From contig DATGLS010000031.1 in assembly GCA_035293985.1 (NCBI GenBank), positions 124,001 to 188,000 of the forward strand: a stretch of 64,000 nt of DNA. Reading direction: 5' to 3'. Position numbers and translations under genes: made by a program. The notes beneath the pieces are model-generated. The model searched no databases, was not told the origin of the DNA, and saw nothing but the letters and a program-made list of their open reading frames with translations. This document shows, one piece after another, positions 1 to 8,038 of this stretch. Each line of letters begins with the position of its first letter. Position 1 is the stretch's first letter. The stretch comes from JAVDCA01 sp035293985 (GTDB taxonomy: Bacteria; Pseudomonadota; Alphaproteobacteria; Rhizobiales; Xanthobacteraceae).

Positions 1-552
1 ATCGGCGAGCACGATGCAGCGATAGCCGCGATCGTTGGCCTGGCGCACCGTGGTGTTGACGCACACTTCGGTGGTGACGCCGCAGACGAGCAGCGTATCG
101 ATGCCGCGGTTGCGCAGCATGAGATCGAGATCGGTCTGGTAGAACGCACCCTTGCCGGGCTTGTCGATCACCGGCTCGCCAGGCTGCGGATTGAGCTCGG
201 CGATGATGTCGTGCCCCGGCTCGCCGCGCACCAGGATGCGGCCCATCGGTCCAGGCGCGCCGATGCGCAGCGCCGGATCGCCGCGCTCGACCTTGAAGCG
301 CGGCGCATCGGTCAGATCGGGGCGATGGCCCTCGCGGGTGTGGATGACCAGCATGCCCTGCATGCGCGCGGCCTCGAGCACGGTGCGGCACGGCGCGACC
401 GCCGGCTGAAGGCGCGTCACGTCGTTGCCGAGCGCGGCACCGAACCCGCCGGGCTCGAGGAAATCGCGCTGCATGTCGATGATGACGAGCGCGCTGCGGG
501 CGAGATCGATCTCCAGCGGCGACGGCTCGGCGGCGATTTTTACGGGGTTCAC
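1..552 (-). CDS. Biuret/triuret hydrolase-like cysteine hydrolase (partial)
   Basis: Isochorismatase-like cysteine hydrolase, cut by the left window edge so the C-terminus is missing. The reverse strand reads open from an in-frame stop near 632. The triad is visible: Asp26 (ALVIIDMQ), Lys134 (DKPGKGAF) and Cys164 (GVTTEVCV). The segments HTREGHRPDL, GRILVRGEPG and TTVRQANDRGY are typical of biuret hydrolase BiuH and its relative triuret hydrolase TrtA, which release ammonia from biuret or triuret. No ATG fits. GTG at 552 gives the normal N-terminal length; TTG at 567 is the alternative, and neither has a good ribosome site. It is the last visible gene of the sigma-54-preceded leftward operon. 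BiuH versus TrtA cannot be decided from this fragment. Confidence 0.75.
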   Translation of the reverse strand, partial: MNPVKIAAEPSPLEIDLARSALVIIDMQRDFLEPGGFGAALGNDVTRLQPAVAPCRTVLEAARMQGMLVIHTREGHRPDLTDAPRFKVERGDPALRIGAPGPMGRILVRGEPGHDIIAELNPQPGEPVIDKPGKGAFYQTDLDLMLRNRGIDTLLVCGVTTEVCVNTTVRQANDRGYRCIVLAD

Positions 553-630
553 GGCGCTGAGGTCCAATAGAGCCAGCGGCCCGCAACCACGCGTGCGAGC
601 CCGATCGCGCCCGGCGGCAGCGTTGCGTCG

Positions 631-1413
631 CTAGCTCATGCCCCCCTTGGGCGAGAGGTCGAGCGTGCGCACCTCCGAGCCTTTCGGCAGGTCGAACATC
701 CCGCCCGGCAGCGTGTCGATGAACGCCAGCACCTCGGAGGTCTTCACCACGTCGGCGTATTTCGCATTCATGTCGCACAGATTGATGGCATGGCTCGCCT
801 GCGAGCGGTCGAAGCAGCCTTCCTCGGCGAGCGTGATGCGGTAATTGAGGCTGAAGGCATCGAGAACGCTCGCGCGCACGCAGCCCGATGTCGTGGTGCC
901 GGTGACGATCAGGCTGTCGCAGCCGAGCAAGGTCAGGTAGCTCGTGAGGTTGCTGCCGAAGAAAGCCGACGGCTTCTGCTTGTAGATGATGAGGTCCTGC
1001 GGGCCGGGCGCGATCGGCGCGACGATCTCGTTGCCGTCGATATTGGCGAGCGCCGTCTTGGTGGTGCGGTCCTCGTCGGTGCGGCCGTTCTTCCAGCCCC
1101 AGCTGCCGGCATCCCAGTTGTCGTCGCGCCGCACGCCGGTCGTGTAGATCACCGGCACCCCCTTGGCGCGGCACTTGTCGATCAGCGAGCGGATGTAGGG
1201 AAGCGCCGTCCACGCATCCTCGCCGCACGAGTTGCGCCACTTCTTGATTGATTCGAGGATCGGCTCCGGCTTGTCGCCGCAGAACGCCCAGTTCACGTCG
1301 ATGATGAGCAGTGCCGGCCGCTTGCCGAAGCCCTGTCGTGCGCCGTAGCCGGAGGTCGCGAATACGGCCTTGTCGCGCTCGGTGAGAAACTGGTTCCAGA
1401 TCGGCTCGGACAT
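631..1413 (-). CDS. Isochorismatase-family amidohydrolase, N-carbamoylsarcosine amidase-like
   Basis: 260-residue cytosolic cysteine hydrolase. Triad candidates are Asp39 (LLIIDVN), Lys147 (KQKPSAFFGS) and Cys178 (GTTTSGCVRAS). The TSGCVRA block and the length are those of the N-carbamoylsarcosine/maleamate amidohydrolase branch, which cleaves a terminal carbamoyl or amide group to give ammonia. It belongs to a different subfamily from its downstream neighbour. It lies between the substrate-binding protein gene (70 bp upstream) and the biuret-hydrolase-like gene, all on the minus strand, so the import system probably supplies its substrate. Family assignment is firm; the substrate is unknown, though the operon suggests a ureido or amide compound. 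Confidence 0.8.
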   Translation of the reverse strand: MSEPIWNQFLTERDKAVFATSGYGARQGFGKRPALLIIDVNWAFCGDKPEPILESIKKWRNSCGEDAWTALPYIRSLIDKCRAKGVPVIYTTGVRRDDNWDAGSWGWKNGRTDEDRTTKTALANIDGNEIVAPIAPGPQDLIIYKQKPSAFFGSNLTSYLTLLGCDSLIVTGTTTSGCVRASVLDAFSLNYRITLAEEGCFDRSQASHAINLCDMNAKYADVVKTSEVLAFIDTLPGGMFDLPKGSEVRTLDLSPKGGMS

Positions 1414-1482
1414 GTCGTGACCCTTCCTCGGATTTCCCTGTTTGCTGCTGCTGCCGGTTCGGATGCTCGATCTCCCGCGGCC

Positions 1483-2466
1483 TTACGCGGCGCCCTTGAC
1501 GAAGCTCATATCGATGATCGCCTCGTACGGCACGTCGGCCTTGAGGATGCCAGCGTCGCGCACGACGCTCTTCGCGGTCTCCCAGGATTGCCGGCTGATC
1601 ATCCCGTCCCTGCTCCACATTTCGTCCTTGAACGAGCGGTCCAGCGTCGCGCGCAGGTCCTCGATCGGCATGGTCGGAAACTGCTTTTTTGCGATGTCGC
1701 TCGCCTCGGCCGGATTGGCGTAGGTGAACTTCAACCCCTCGACCATGCCGTGCACGAACGTCCGCACCAGCTCGGGCTCCTTCTGGATGGTATCGAGCCG
1801 GACGTTGAGCGTCGAGTACGCGTAGGGCCCGAGCTCCTTCGGGACGTTGTAGAACGGCTCGCCCCAGATGCCCTGGCGCACGCCCTGGGTGACGAACGGC
1901 TCGGTCGCAACACCGATCTGCGCCTGATGGCCGCGCACGACGGCGAGGACCGCCGAGTTCGCCACCTCCATCAGCGTCACGTCGCGCTGGGGATCGAGCT
2001 TCCACTTCTTGAGCAGATAGCGGGTGATCGAGTTCGGCGTGCCGCCGGGCGAGCCGACCGAGATGGCCTTCCCCTTGAAATAGGCGCTCCAGTCGGTGCC
2101 GGCCGGCTGTGCGCTCGTGGCGGCGCAGTAGTAGATGTTGCCGCGGTCGACGCAATTCACCACCGCGCGCAGCTCGGCGCCCTTGATCTTCGCATAGGCG
2201 CAGTGCTCGGGGCCGCCGATGAACGCAAAAGCCTGCCCGGTCAGCACCGCGTTGGTGTGGCCGGCGCCGTTGTCGATGGTGAGAACGCTCACCTTCACGT
2301 CGCCGAAATAGCCCTTCGCGATGCCGACATAGAGCGGCAGGTAGCCGGTCGAGTGCACCGGCTCGGTGACTATGATCTCGCGCGCCGCCGCGCGGGCGAC
2401 CCGCGGCCGCGCCACCGCGGCAAAGCCGAGCGAGCCGACCGAGCCCAGAAACGTTCGCCTGTCCAT
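1483..2466 (-). CDS. ABC transporter substrate-binding protein, NMT1/SsuA-type
   Basis: Periplasmic binding protein of the taurine/nitrate/sulfonate/thiamine-precursor class (NMT1/THI5-like), 327 residues. The N-terminus MDRRTFLGS has a twin-arginine-like motif followed by a hydrophobic stretch and an Ala-rich cleavage region (RAAAREI). The mature part has the typical opening HSTGYLPLYVGIAKGYF and the SVGSPGGTPNSITRYLL segment. ATG at 2466 is chosen because GGAG lies 8 nt upstream; a GTG three codons earlier is possible. It is third in the operon after the ATPase and permease, and precedes two amide hydrolases. The ligand is unknown; the context favours a small nitrogen compound over a sulfonate. 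Confidence 0.85.
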   Translation of the reverse strand: MDRRTFLGSVGSLGFAAVARPRVARAAAREIIVTEPVHSTGYLPLYVGIAKGYFGDVKVSVLTIDNGAGHTNAVLTGQAFAFIGGPEHCAYAKIKGAELRAVVNCVDRGNIYYCAATSAQPAGTDWSAYFKGKAISVGSPGGTPNSITRYLLKKWKLDPQRDVTLMEVANSAVLAVVRGHQAQIGVATEPFVTQGVRQGIWGEPFYNVPKELGPYAYSTLNVRLDTIQKEPELVRTFVHGMVEGLKFTYANPAEASDIAKKQFPTMPIEDLRATLDRSFKDEMWSRDGMISRQSWETAKSVVRDAGILKADVPYEAIIDMSFVKGAA

Positions 2467-2493
2467 GCCGATCACTCCTGTGGATCATGATTC

Positions 2494-3366
2494 CTACGAC
2501 CTGACACCCTTGCGCAGCAGGCGCTCCAGCAGCCCGACCGCCACGTACATCACGACCGAGAGCGTCGAGAGCACCAGGACCGCGACCCAGACCAGCGCGA
2601 TGTCGTAGGTCTGGCCCGCGTAGAGGATCGCACGGCCGAGGCCGTGCTGCGAGGAGATGAACTCGCCGACCACCGCGCCGGTGAGCGCGAGCCCGATATT
2701 GATGCGCAGCACCGAGATGATCCACGGCAGGCACGCCGGGATGACGAGCTTGCGAAACACCTGCAGGCGCGACGCGCCGAGCGAGTAGAACAGGCGCTCG
2801 CCGTCGGGGTCGATCGCCTTGACGCCCGCGAAGGTCGTCAGGGTCGAGACCACCACCGTGAGCGCCGTCGCGACCGCGATCTTCGAGGCGAGGCCGATGC
2901 CGAACACCAGCACGATCAGCGGCGCGAGCGCCAGCTTGGGCAGCGATTCGAAGCAGATCACGTAGGGCTGCACGATCGCGGCGTAGTTGCGCGACCACCA
3001 GAACGAGAGGCCGAGCAGCGACCCCGCGGCGGTGCCGATGAGGAAGCCCAGGATGGTCGAGCGGAACGTGAACCAGATGTCGGTCCAGGCATCGCCGGAG
3101 ATGAAGAAGGTCTCGAGCGAGGCAAAGATCGCGCTCGGCCGCGACCAGAAGAACGCGCTGATCCAATTCTCGTCGGCGGCGACCTGCCAGAGCGCGACGA
3201 TGCCGACCAGGACGCCGACCTGGATGCCGACGATCAGCCAGGGCGGCCAGTCGCGCTGGACCGGCAGGCGGCGTGCGGTCCGCGCCGGTGGCGCGCTGCG
3301 CGCGGAGGCCGCCGGCTCGACCATGCCGCGGTCCGCAGACGCTGAAGATGTGTGCTGGAGGGCCAT
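2494..3366 (-). CDS. ABC transporter permease, SsuC/TauC-type
   Basis: Inner-membrane permease of the BPD_transp_1 family, 290 residues. A Pro/Arg-rich cytoplasmic N-terminus of about 40 residues precedes about six hydrophobic segments. The EAA-type cytoplasmic loop that contacts the ATPase is visible as YSLGASRLQVFRKLVIPACL. It pairs with the ATPase ending 11 bp upstream and the binding protein starting 28 bp downstream, making a complete three-component importer of the sulfonate/nitrate/cyanate class. As for the whole operon, expression probably depends on the sigma-54 element before the ATPase gene. Substrate specificity cannot be read from this subunit. Confidence 0.88.
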   Translation of the reverse strand: MALQHTSSASADRGMVEPAASARSAPPARTARRLPVQRDWPPWLIVGIQVGVLVGIVALWQVAADENWISAFFWSRPSAIFASLETFFISGDAWTDIWFTFRSTILGFLIGTAAGSLLGLSFWWSRNYAAIVQPYVICFESLPKLALAPLIVLVFGIGLASKIAVATALTVVVSTLTTFAGVKAIDPDGERLFYSLGASRLQVFRKLVIPACLPWIISVLRINIGLALTGAVVGEFISSQHGLGRAILYAGQTYDIALVWVAVLVLSTLSVVMYVAVGLLERLLRKGVRS

Positions 3367-3376
3367 GCCGCGCGCC

Positions 3377-4183
3377 CTATGCCGCCTGCCCGACGGCCTG
3401 GTCGAGGCCCAGCAGCTCGAGGCAGCGCTCCTTGAGCGTGGTGAAGGCGGGAGTCGCCGTGCACGAGCGCAGACGCGGGCGCGGCAGCGCCACGTCCAGC
3501 GTCTCGACGATGCGGCCGGGACGCGTGCCCATCACGTGCACCTCGTCGGAGAGGAAGATCGCCTCCTCGACGTCGTGGGTGACGAAGATCACGGTCTTGG
3601 CGAAATCGCTCCACAGCGCCAGCAGCCATTCCTGCATCTGCAGCTTGGTCTGCGCGTCGAGCGCGCCGAACGGCTCGTCGAGCAGGATCACGTCGGTGTC
3701 GAGCAACAGCGTGCGCAGCAGCGCCGCGCGCTGGCGCATGCCGCCGGAGAGCGCGCTCGGATAAGCATCCTCGAAGCCGCCGAGGCCATAGCGCCGCAGC
3801 AGAGGCAGGGCCCGCTCGCGCGCGGCGCCCAGCGGCACGCCCTGGATCTCCATGCCGAGAATCACGTTGTCGATCAGCGTGCGCCAGGGCAGCAGCAGGT
3901 CCTTCTGCAGCATATAGCCGACCCGGCCGATCGTGCCGGTGGCATCGACGCCGTCGATCAGCACGCAGCCCGCGGTCGGCTCCTGCAAGCCGGCGACGAT
4001 ATTGAAGATCGTGCTCTTGCCGCAGCCGGATGGCCCGATGAGGCTGACGAAGCGGCCGGCCGGCACGGCAAGCGTGACATGGGCGAGCGCGTCGAAGGCG
4101 CCGGCAGGCGTCACGAAGCGCATGCTCACGTCCTCGATGCGAAGCTTGGTCGGCGAAGCCACGCGTACCATCTCCGGGCCCAT
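3377..4183 (-). CDS. ABC transporter ATP-binding protein, SsuB/TauB-type
   Basis: Cytoplasmic ATPase of 268 residues that powers the adjacent permease. It has Walker A GPSGCGKST, a Q-loop in MLQKDLLLPWRT, signature LSGGMRQR, Walker B VILLDEPFGALD and the switch histidine in FVTHDVEEA. It is the first gene of the leftward operon. The annotated ATG at 4183 lies only about 14 nt downstream of the start predicted from the sigma-54 element at 4209-4224, so the leader would be very short and has no clear ribosome site. A second ATG at 4171 could be used instead. SsuB/TauB/NrtD-like family; the neighbours suggest nitrogen-compound uptake. Confidence 0.88.
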   Translation of the reverse strand: MGPEMVRVASPTKLRIEDVSMRFVTPAGAFDALAHVTLAVPAGRFVSLIGPSGCGKSTIFNIVAGLQEPTAGCVLIDGVDATGTIGRVGYMLQKDLLLPWRTLIDNVILGMEIQGVPLGAARERALPLLRRYGLGGFEDAYPSALSGGMRQRAALLRTLLLDTDVILLDEPFGALDAQTKLQMQEWLLALWSDFAKTVIFVTHDVEEAIFLSDEVHVMGTRPGRIVETLDVALPRPRLRSCTATPAFTTLKERCLELLGLDQAVGQAA

Positions 4184-4208
4184 TGGCTGATCGGCTCAGC
4201 CCCCCGCC

Positions 4209-4224
4209 GCAAATACTGTGCCAG
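4209..4224 (-). promoter_or_regulatory. Sigma-54 promoter of leftward importer/hydrolase operon
   Basis: On the minus strand the sequence CTGGCACAGTATTTGC matches the -24/-12 consensus (TGGCAC, five bases, TTGC), with GG and GC exactly ten bases apart. It points toward the ATPase gene, with the predicted start near 4197. Sigma-54 promoters need an enhancer-binding activator such as NtrC. I did not find a convincing activator site in the roughly 200 bp between the two promoters. Confidence 0.8.
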
Positions 4225-4342
4225 CGGGAAGCACTTAGCAACGCGTCCAGGCGGGTGTGATCGCCGGCAGCGATAACGGGCGTTCGCCTAAAAATTAGAC
4301 CGTGGGCGCCGAATTGTATGCAGTAGAAATCGCTGCGCGCGC

Positions 4343-4360
4343 CGGCCCCACGGGGGGCCG
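4343..4360. other. Perfect inverted repeat between divergent sigma-54 promoters
   Basis: CGGCCCC and GGGGCCG form 7-bp arms around a 4-bp spacer, midway between the two divergent operons. It could be a regulator site or a chance GC palindrome. It does not resemble the usual NtrC box. Confidence 0.35.
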
Positions 4361-4431
4361 ATCGACGTCATAATACCAGCCGCTTCAACCGCTTGGGACG
4401 AATCCTGCCGGCGGCCTCACGACCGGCGGCG

Positions 4432-4447
4432 TTGGCACGGGCCTTGC
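4432..4447 (+). promoter_or_regulatory. Sigma-54 promoter of rightward importer/Atz operon
   Basis: TTGGCACGGGCCTTGC is a near-perfect -24/-12 element with correct 10-base GG-to-GC spacing. The predicted start is near 4459, 25 nt before the first ATG, leaving room for the GGGAGG ribosome site at 4472-4477. With the opposite element at 4209-4224 it makes a divergent sigma-54 pair. Confidence 0.85.
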
Positions 4448-4483
4448 GGAACACCTCCTGCTGCAGCGAGCGGGAGGCCGTGA

Positions 4484-6103
4484 ATGAAGCGCCGTGAATT
4501 CCTCAAGTCGATGACGGCGCTCGCCGCCGGCACCGCGCTGCCGGCCGCGCCCGCGGTGTGGTCGCCCGCCAAGGCGCAGTCGCGCCAGGAAACGCTGCTG
4601 ATCGTCTCGGAAAGCGGGCCGAACAACCTCGACATCCACGGGGTCGGCACCAACGTGCCGGGATACGAGGTCTCGTGGAATTGCTACGACCGGCTGATCA
4701 GCCACGAGATGAAGACGGTCGACGGAACGCCCTATTACGATCGCGACAAGTTCAAGCTCGAGCTCGCCGACGACATGAGCATCGGCGACATGTCGGTCAC
4801 TTTCAAGCTGAAGAAGAATGCAGTCTTCCAGGACGGCACGCCGGTCACCGCCAAGGACGTCAAATGGTCGCTCGACCGCGCCGTCACGGTCGGCGGCTTT
4901 CCCACCTTCCAGATGGGCGCAGGCTCGCTGACGAAGCCCGAGCAGTTCGTCGTCGTCGACGATCACACGGTGCGGGTCGACTTCCTGCGCAAGGATCGCC
5001 TGACCATCCCGGATCTCGCCGTGATCGTGCCGTGCGTGATCAATTCCGAGCTGGTGAAGAAGCACGCGACCGACAAGGACCCGTGGGGCCTCGAATACAC
5101 CAAGCAGAACACCGCCGGCAGCGGCGCCTACAAGGTCACCAATTGGACCGCCGGCACGCAAGTCGTCTTCGAGCGCAACGACAAATGGACCGGCGGTCCG
5201 CTACCCAAGGTCAAGCGGGTGATCTGGCGCATGGTGCCGTCCGCCGGCAACCGGCGCGCGCTGCTCGAGCGCGGCGACGCCGATATCTCCTACGACCTGC
5301 CGAACAAGGATTTCGTCGAGCTCAAGGGCGCCGGCAAGCTCAGCATCGTATCGACGCCCTACTCGAACGGAATCCAGTACATCGGCATGAACGTGAAAAA
5401 CCCGCCGTTCGATGACTTGAAGGTGCGCCAGGCGGTCGCCTACGCGATCCCGTACCAGAAGATCATGGACGTGGTGCTGTTCGGCCTCGGCAAGCCACTG
5501 TTCGGGGCGTCGGCGGAGGACAGGACCGAGGTCGCGTGGCCGCAGCCGCACAAATTCACGACCGACATCGCCAAGGCGAAGCAGCTGCTGGCGGAGGCGG
5601 GGTACCCGAACGGCTTCGAGACCACGCTGTCGTTCGACCTCGGCTTCGCCGGCGTCAACGAGCCGATCTGCGTGCTCACCCAGGAGAGCCTCGCGCAGAT
5701 CGGCATCAAGACGACGATCAACAAGGTACCCGGCGCCAATTGGCGCACCGAGCTCAACAAGAAGGTGCTGCCGCTCTACACCAACGTGTTCTCGGGCTGG
5801 CTCGATTATCCGGAGTATTTCTTCATCTGGTGCTATCACGGCAAGAATTCGATCTTCAACACGATGAGCTACCAGTCGAAGGCGATGGACGCGCTGATCG
5901 ACGGCGCGAGCGTCGCCGCCGCGACCCACGATGCCGCGAGCTACGACAAGGACGTGAAGGGCTTCGTCGACCTCGCCTTCGCGGACATGCCGCGCGTTCC
6001 GCTCTACCAGCCCTACGTCAACGTCGCGATGCAGAAGAACATCAGCGGATATCAGTACTGGTTCCACCGGCGGCTCGACTATCGCGCGCTGGTCAAAGGG
6101 TAA
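4484..6103 (+). CDS. ABC transporter substrate-binding protein, family 5 (Dpp/Opp-type)
   Basis: Periplasmic solute-binding protein of 539 residues (SBP_bac_5; peptides, nickel, opines, glutathione and other ligands). The N-terminus MKRREFLK has a twin-arginine motif, then a hydrophobic run ending at AKAQ. Family hallmarks are the LADDMSIGDMSVTFKLKKNA and QDGTPVTAKDVKWSLDRA segments. The ATG is fixed by GGGAGG 6 nt upstream. It is first in an operon with two permeases, a fused ATPase and three Atz-like genes. A ureido or amide ligand, rather than a peptide, is inferred from those genes. Similar Dpp-type importers are frequent partners of amidase clusters. Confidence 0.88.
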   Translation: MKRREFLKSMTALAAGTALPAAPAVWSPAKAQSRQETLLIVSESGPNNLDIHGVGTNVPGYEVSWNCYDRLISHEMKTVDGTPYYDRDKFKLELADDMSIGDMSVTFKLKKNAVFQDGTPVTAKDVKWSLDRAVTVGGFPTFQMGAGSLTKPEQFVVVDDHTVRVDFLRKDRLTIPDLAVIVPCVINSELVKKHATDKDPWGLEYTKQNTAGSGAYKVTNWTAGTQVVFERNDKWTGGPLPKVKRVIWRMVPSAGNRRALLERGDADISYDLPNKDFVELKGAGKLSIVSTPYSNGIQYIGMNVKNPPFDDLKVRQAVAYAIPYQKIMDVVLFGLGKPLFGASAEDRTEVAWPQPHKFTTDIAKAKQLLAEAGYPNGFETTLSFDLGFAGVNEPICVLTQESLAQIGIKTTINKVPGANWRTELNKKVLPLYTNVFSGWLDYPEYFFIWCYHGKNSIFNTMSYQSKAMDALIDGASVAAATHDAASYDKDVKGFVDLAFADMPRVPLYQPYVNVAMQKNISGYQYWFHRRLDYRALVKG

Positions 6104-6108
6104 CCGCG

Positions 6109-7122
6109 ATGCTGCGGCAGATCGCCAAACGGCTGGCGACCGCGATCCCGAGCCTGATCGGCGTCGTCATCGTGACGTTTTGTCTGACGCGCGTGCTGCC
6201 GGGCGACACCGCGTCCTATTTCGCGGGCCCGGCCGCGACGCCGCAGGCGATCGCCGAGGTGCGCCACAAGCTCGGCCTCGATCTGCCGCTGCCGCAGCAG
6301 TTCGTGCGCTACGTGAAGGACCTCGGGCACGGCGACCTCGGCACCTCGCTCACCACCGGCCAGCCGGTGATCAACGACATCGCGGCGCGCCTGCCTGCGT
6401 CGGCCGAGCTCACGCTGCTCGGCCTTTTGGTCGCCATGGCGATCGCGGTGCCGCTCGGCATCCTCGCCGCCGTGCGTCAGGGCTCGTTCATCGATCATGC
6501 CTGCCGCGTGGTCGCGACCGCCGGCGTATCGCTGCCGGTGTTCTTCACCGGCCTGCTGCTGGTCTACGTGTTCTACTTCCTGCTCGGCTGGGCGCCCTCC
6601 CCGCTCGGCCGGCTGGACGTGTTCTATACGCCGCCGCCGCAGGTCACCGGCTTCTACCTGATCGACAGCCTGATCGCGCGCGACTTCACCGTGTTTCGCG
6701 CCAGCCTCGCCACGCTGATCCTGCCGGCCGCGACGCTCGCCATCTTCTCGCTGGCGCCGATCACCCGCATGACACGCGCCGCGATGCTGTCGGTGCTCGC
6801 CTCCGATTTCGTGCGTACGGCGCGCGCGAGCGGCCTCTCGCCCTACCGGGTGATCATCACCTACGCGTTCCGCAACGCGATGCTGCCGGTCGTCACGACG
6901 CTGGGCATGGTGTTCAGCTTCCTGCTCGGCGCCAACGTGCTGGTCGAGAAGGTGTTCGCCTGGCCGGGCATCGGCTCCTACGCGGTCGAGGCCCTGATCG
7001 CCTCCGACTACGCGCCGGTGCAGGGCTTCGTGCTCGCCATGGCGATCCTCTACGTGCTGCTGAACCTCGCGATCGACCTTCTCTACGGCATCATCGACCC
7101 GCGCGTGAGGCTCGAAGGATGA
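6109..7122 (+). CDS. ABC transporter permease, DppB-type
   Basis: Inner-membrane permease of 337 residues. It starts with the usual first helix (MLRQIAKRLATAIPSL), followed by a periplasmic domain with the RHKLGLDLPLPQQFVRY motif of DppB/OppB proteins. About five further helices follow, and the C-terminal coupling segment is DFVRTARASGLSPYRVI. The start is 5 nt after the stop of the binding-protein gene. The stop overlaps the next start as ATGA, so the two permeases are translationally coupled. Length and topology are normal for the family. Confidence 0.9.
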   Translation: MLRQIAKRLATAIPSLIGVVIVTFCLTRVLPGDTASYFAGPAATPQAIAEVRHKLGLDLPLPQQFVRYVKDLGHGDLGTSLTTGQPVINDIAARLPASAELTLLGLLVAMAIAVPLGILAAVRQGSFIDHACRVVATAGVSLPVFFTGLLLVYVFYFLLGWAPSPLGRLDVFYTPPPQVTGFYLIDSLIARDFTVFRASLATLILPAATLAIFSLAPITRMTRAAMLSVLASDFVRTARASGLSPYRVIITYAFRNAMLPVVTTLGMVFSFLLGANVLVEKVFAWPGIGSYAVEALIASDYAPVQGFVLAMAILYVLLNLAIDLLYGIIDPRVRLEG

Positions 7123-8024
7123 GTGGCGCCGCCCGCATCGAGTCTCCCGTCATCGCAGCACCGGTCGTCACACGCAGGCAGACCTCGCTGTTCGCCCATG
7201 CGCGCCACGTGATCGGCGCCAACCCGGTCACGGGGTTCGCGTTCGCGCTGTTCGCTCTCATCGTTCTGTGCGCGCTACTCGGCCCGCTGATCACGCCCTA
7301 TGATCCGCTGGCGAGCGACGTCGTCGCCAAGCTGCAGCCGCCATCGGTGCACCACTGGTTCGGTACCGACGAGTACGGCCGCGATATCCTGAGCCGCGTC
7401 ATGGTCGCGACGAGGCTCGATCTCGGCATCGCGGTGTTCTCGGTCGCGCTCGTGTTCGCGCTCGGCGGCCTGTCGGGCGTCGCAGCCGGCTTCTTCGGCG
7501 GCTGGATCGACCAGATCGTCGGGCGTATCGCCGACACCATCATGGCGTTCCCGCTGTTCGTGCTCGCCATGGGCATCGTGGCGGCGCTGGGCAATACGGT
7601 CACCAACATCGTGATCGCGACCGCGATCATCAACTTCCCGCTCTATGCGCGGGTCGCCCGCGCCGAGGCCAATGTGCGGCGCGACGCCGGCTTCGTGCAG
7701 GCGGCGCGGTTGTGCGGCAACGGCGAGCTCCGCATCGTGCTCACCCAGATCCTCCCCAACGTGATGCCGATCATGGTGGTGCAGATGTCGCTCACCATGG
7801 GCTACGCCATCCTCAACGCCGCCGGCCTCTCCTTCATCGGCCTCGGCGTGCGCCCGCCGACGCCCGAGTGGGGCATCATGGTGGCGGAAGGCGCCGGCAA
7901 CATCATCTCGGGCGAGTGGTGGATCGCGCTCTTTCCGGGCGCCGCGCTGATGCTCGCGGTGTTCTGCTTCAACCTGCTGGGCGACGGGCTGCGCGACATC
8001 GTCGATCCGCAGCGGCGGACTTGA
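7119..8024 (+). CDS. ABC transporter permease, DppC-type
   Basis: Second permease of the Dpp-type importer, 301 residues. After a cytoplasmic N-terminal tail it shows the typical first helix and the motif HHWFGTDEYGRDILSRV, which is diagnostic for DppC/OppC. The coupling loop is DAGFVQAARLCGNGELRIV. It overlaps dppB-type by ATGA, and its stop lies 14 nt before the GTG start chosen for the ATPase. It forms a heterodimeric membrane channel with the preceding protein. Confidence 0.9.
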   Translation: MSGAARIESPVIAAPVVTRRQTSLFAHARHVIGANPVTGFAFALFALIVLCALLGPLITPYDPLASDVVAKLQPPSVHHWFGTDEYGRDILSRVMVATRLDLGIAVFSVALVFALGGLSGVAAGFFGGWIDQIVGRIADTIMAFPLFVLAMGIVAALGNTVTNIVIATAIINFPLYARVARAEANVRRDAGFVQAARLCGNGELRIVLTQILPNVMPIMVVQMSLTMGYAILNAAGLSFIGLGVRPPTPEWGIMVAEGAGNIISGEWWIALFPGAALMLAVFCFNLLGDGLRDIVDPQRRT

Positions 8025-8038
8025 ACTGGAGCTCGTTC

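Noticed and set aside
4184..4431. NtrC binding box near the sigma-54 promoters
   Set aside because: GTGC-N9-GCAC near 4219-4234 has the half-sites in the wrong orientation and spacing compared with the usual GCAC-N7-GTGC form and overlaps the promoter itself.
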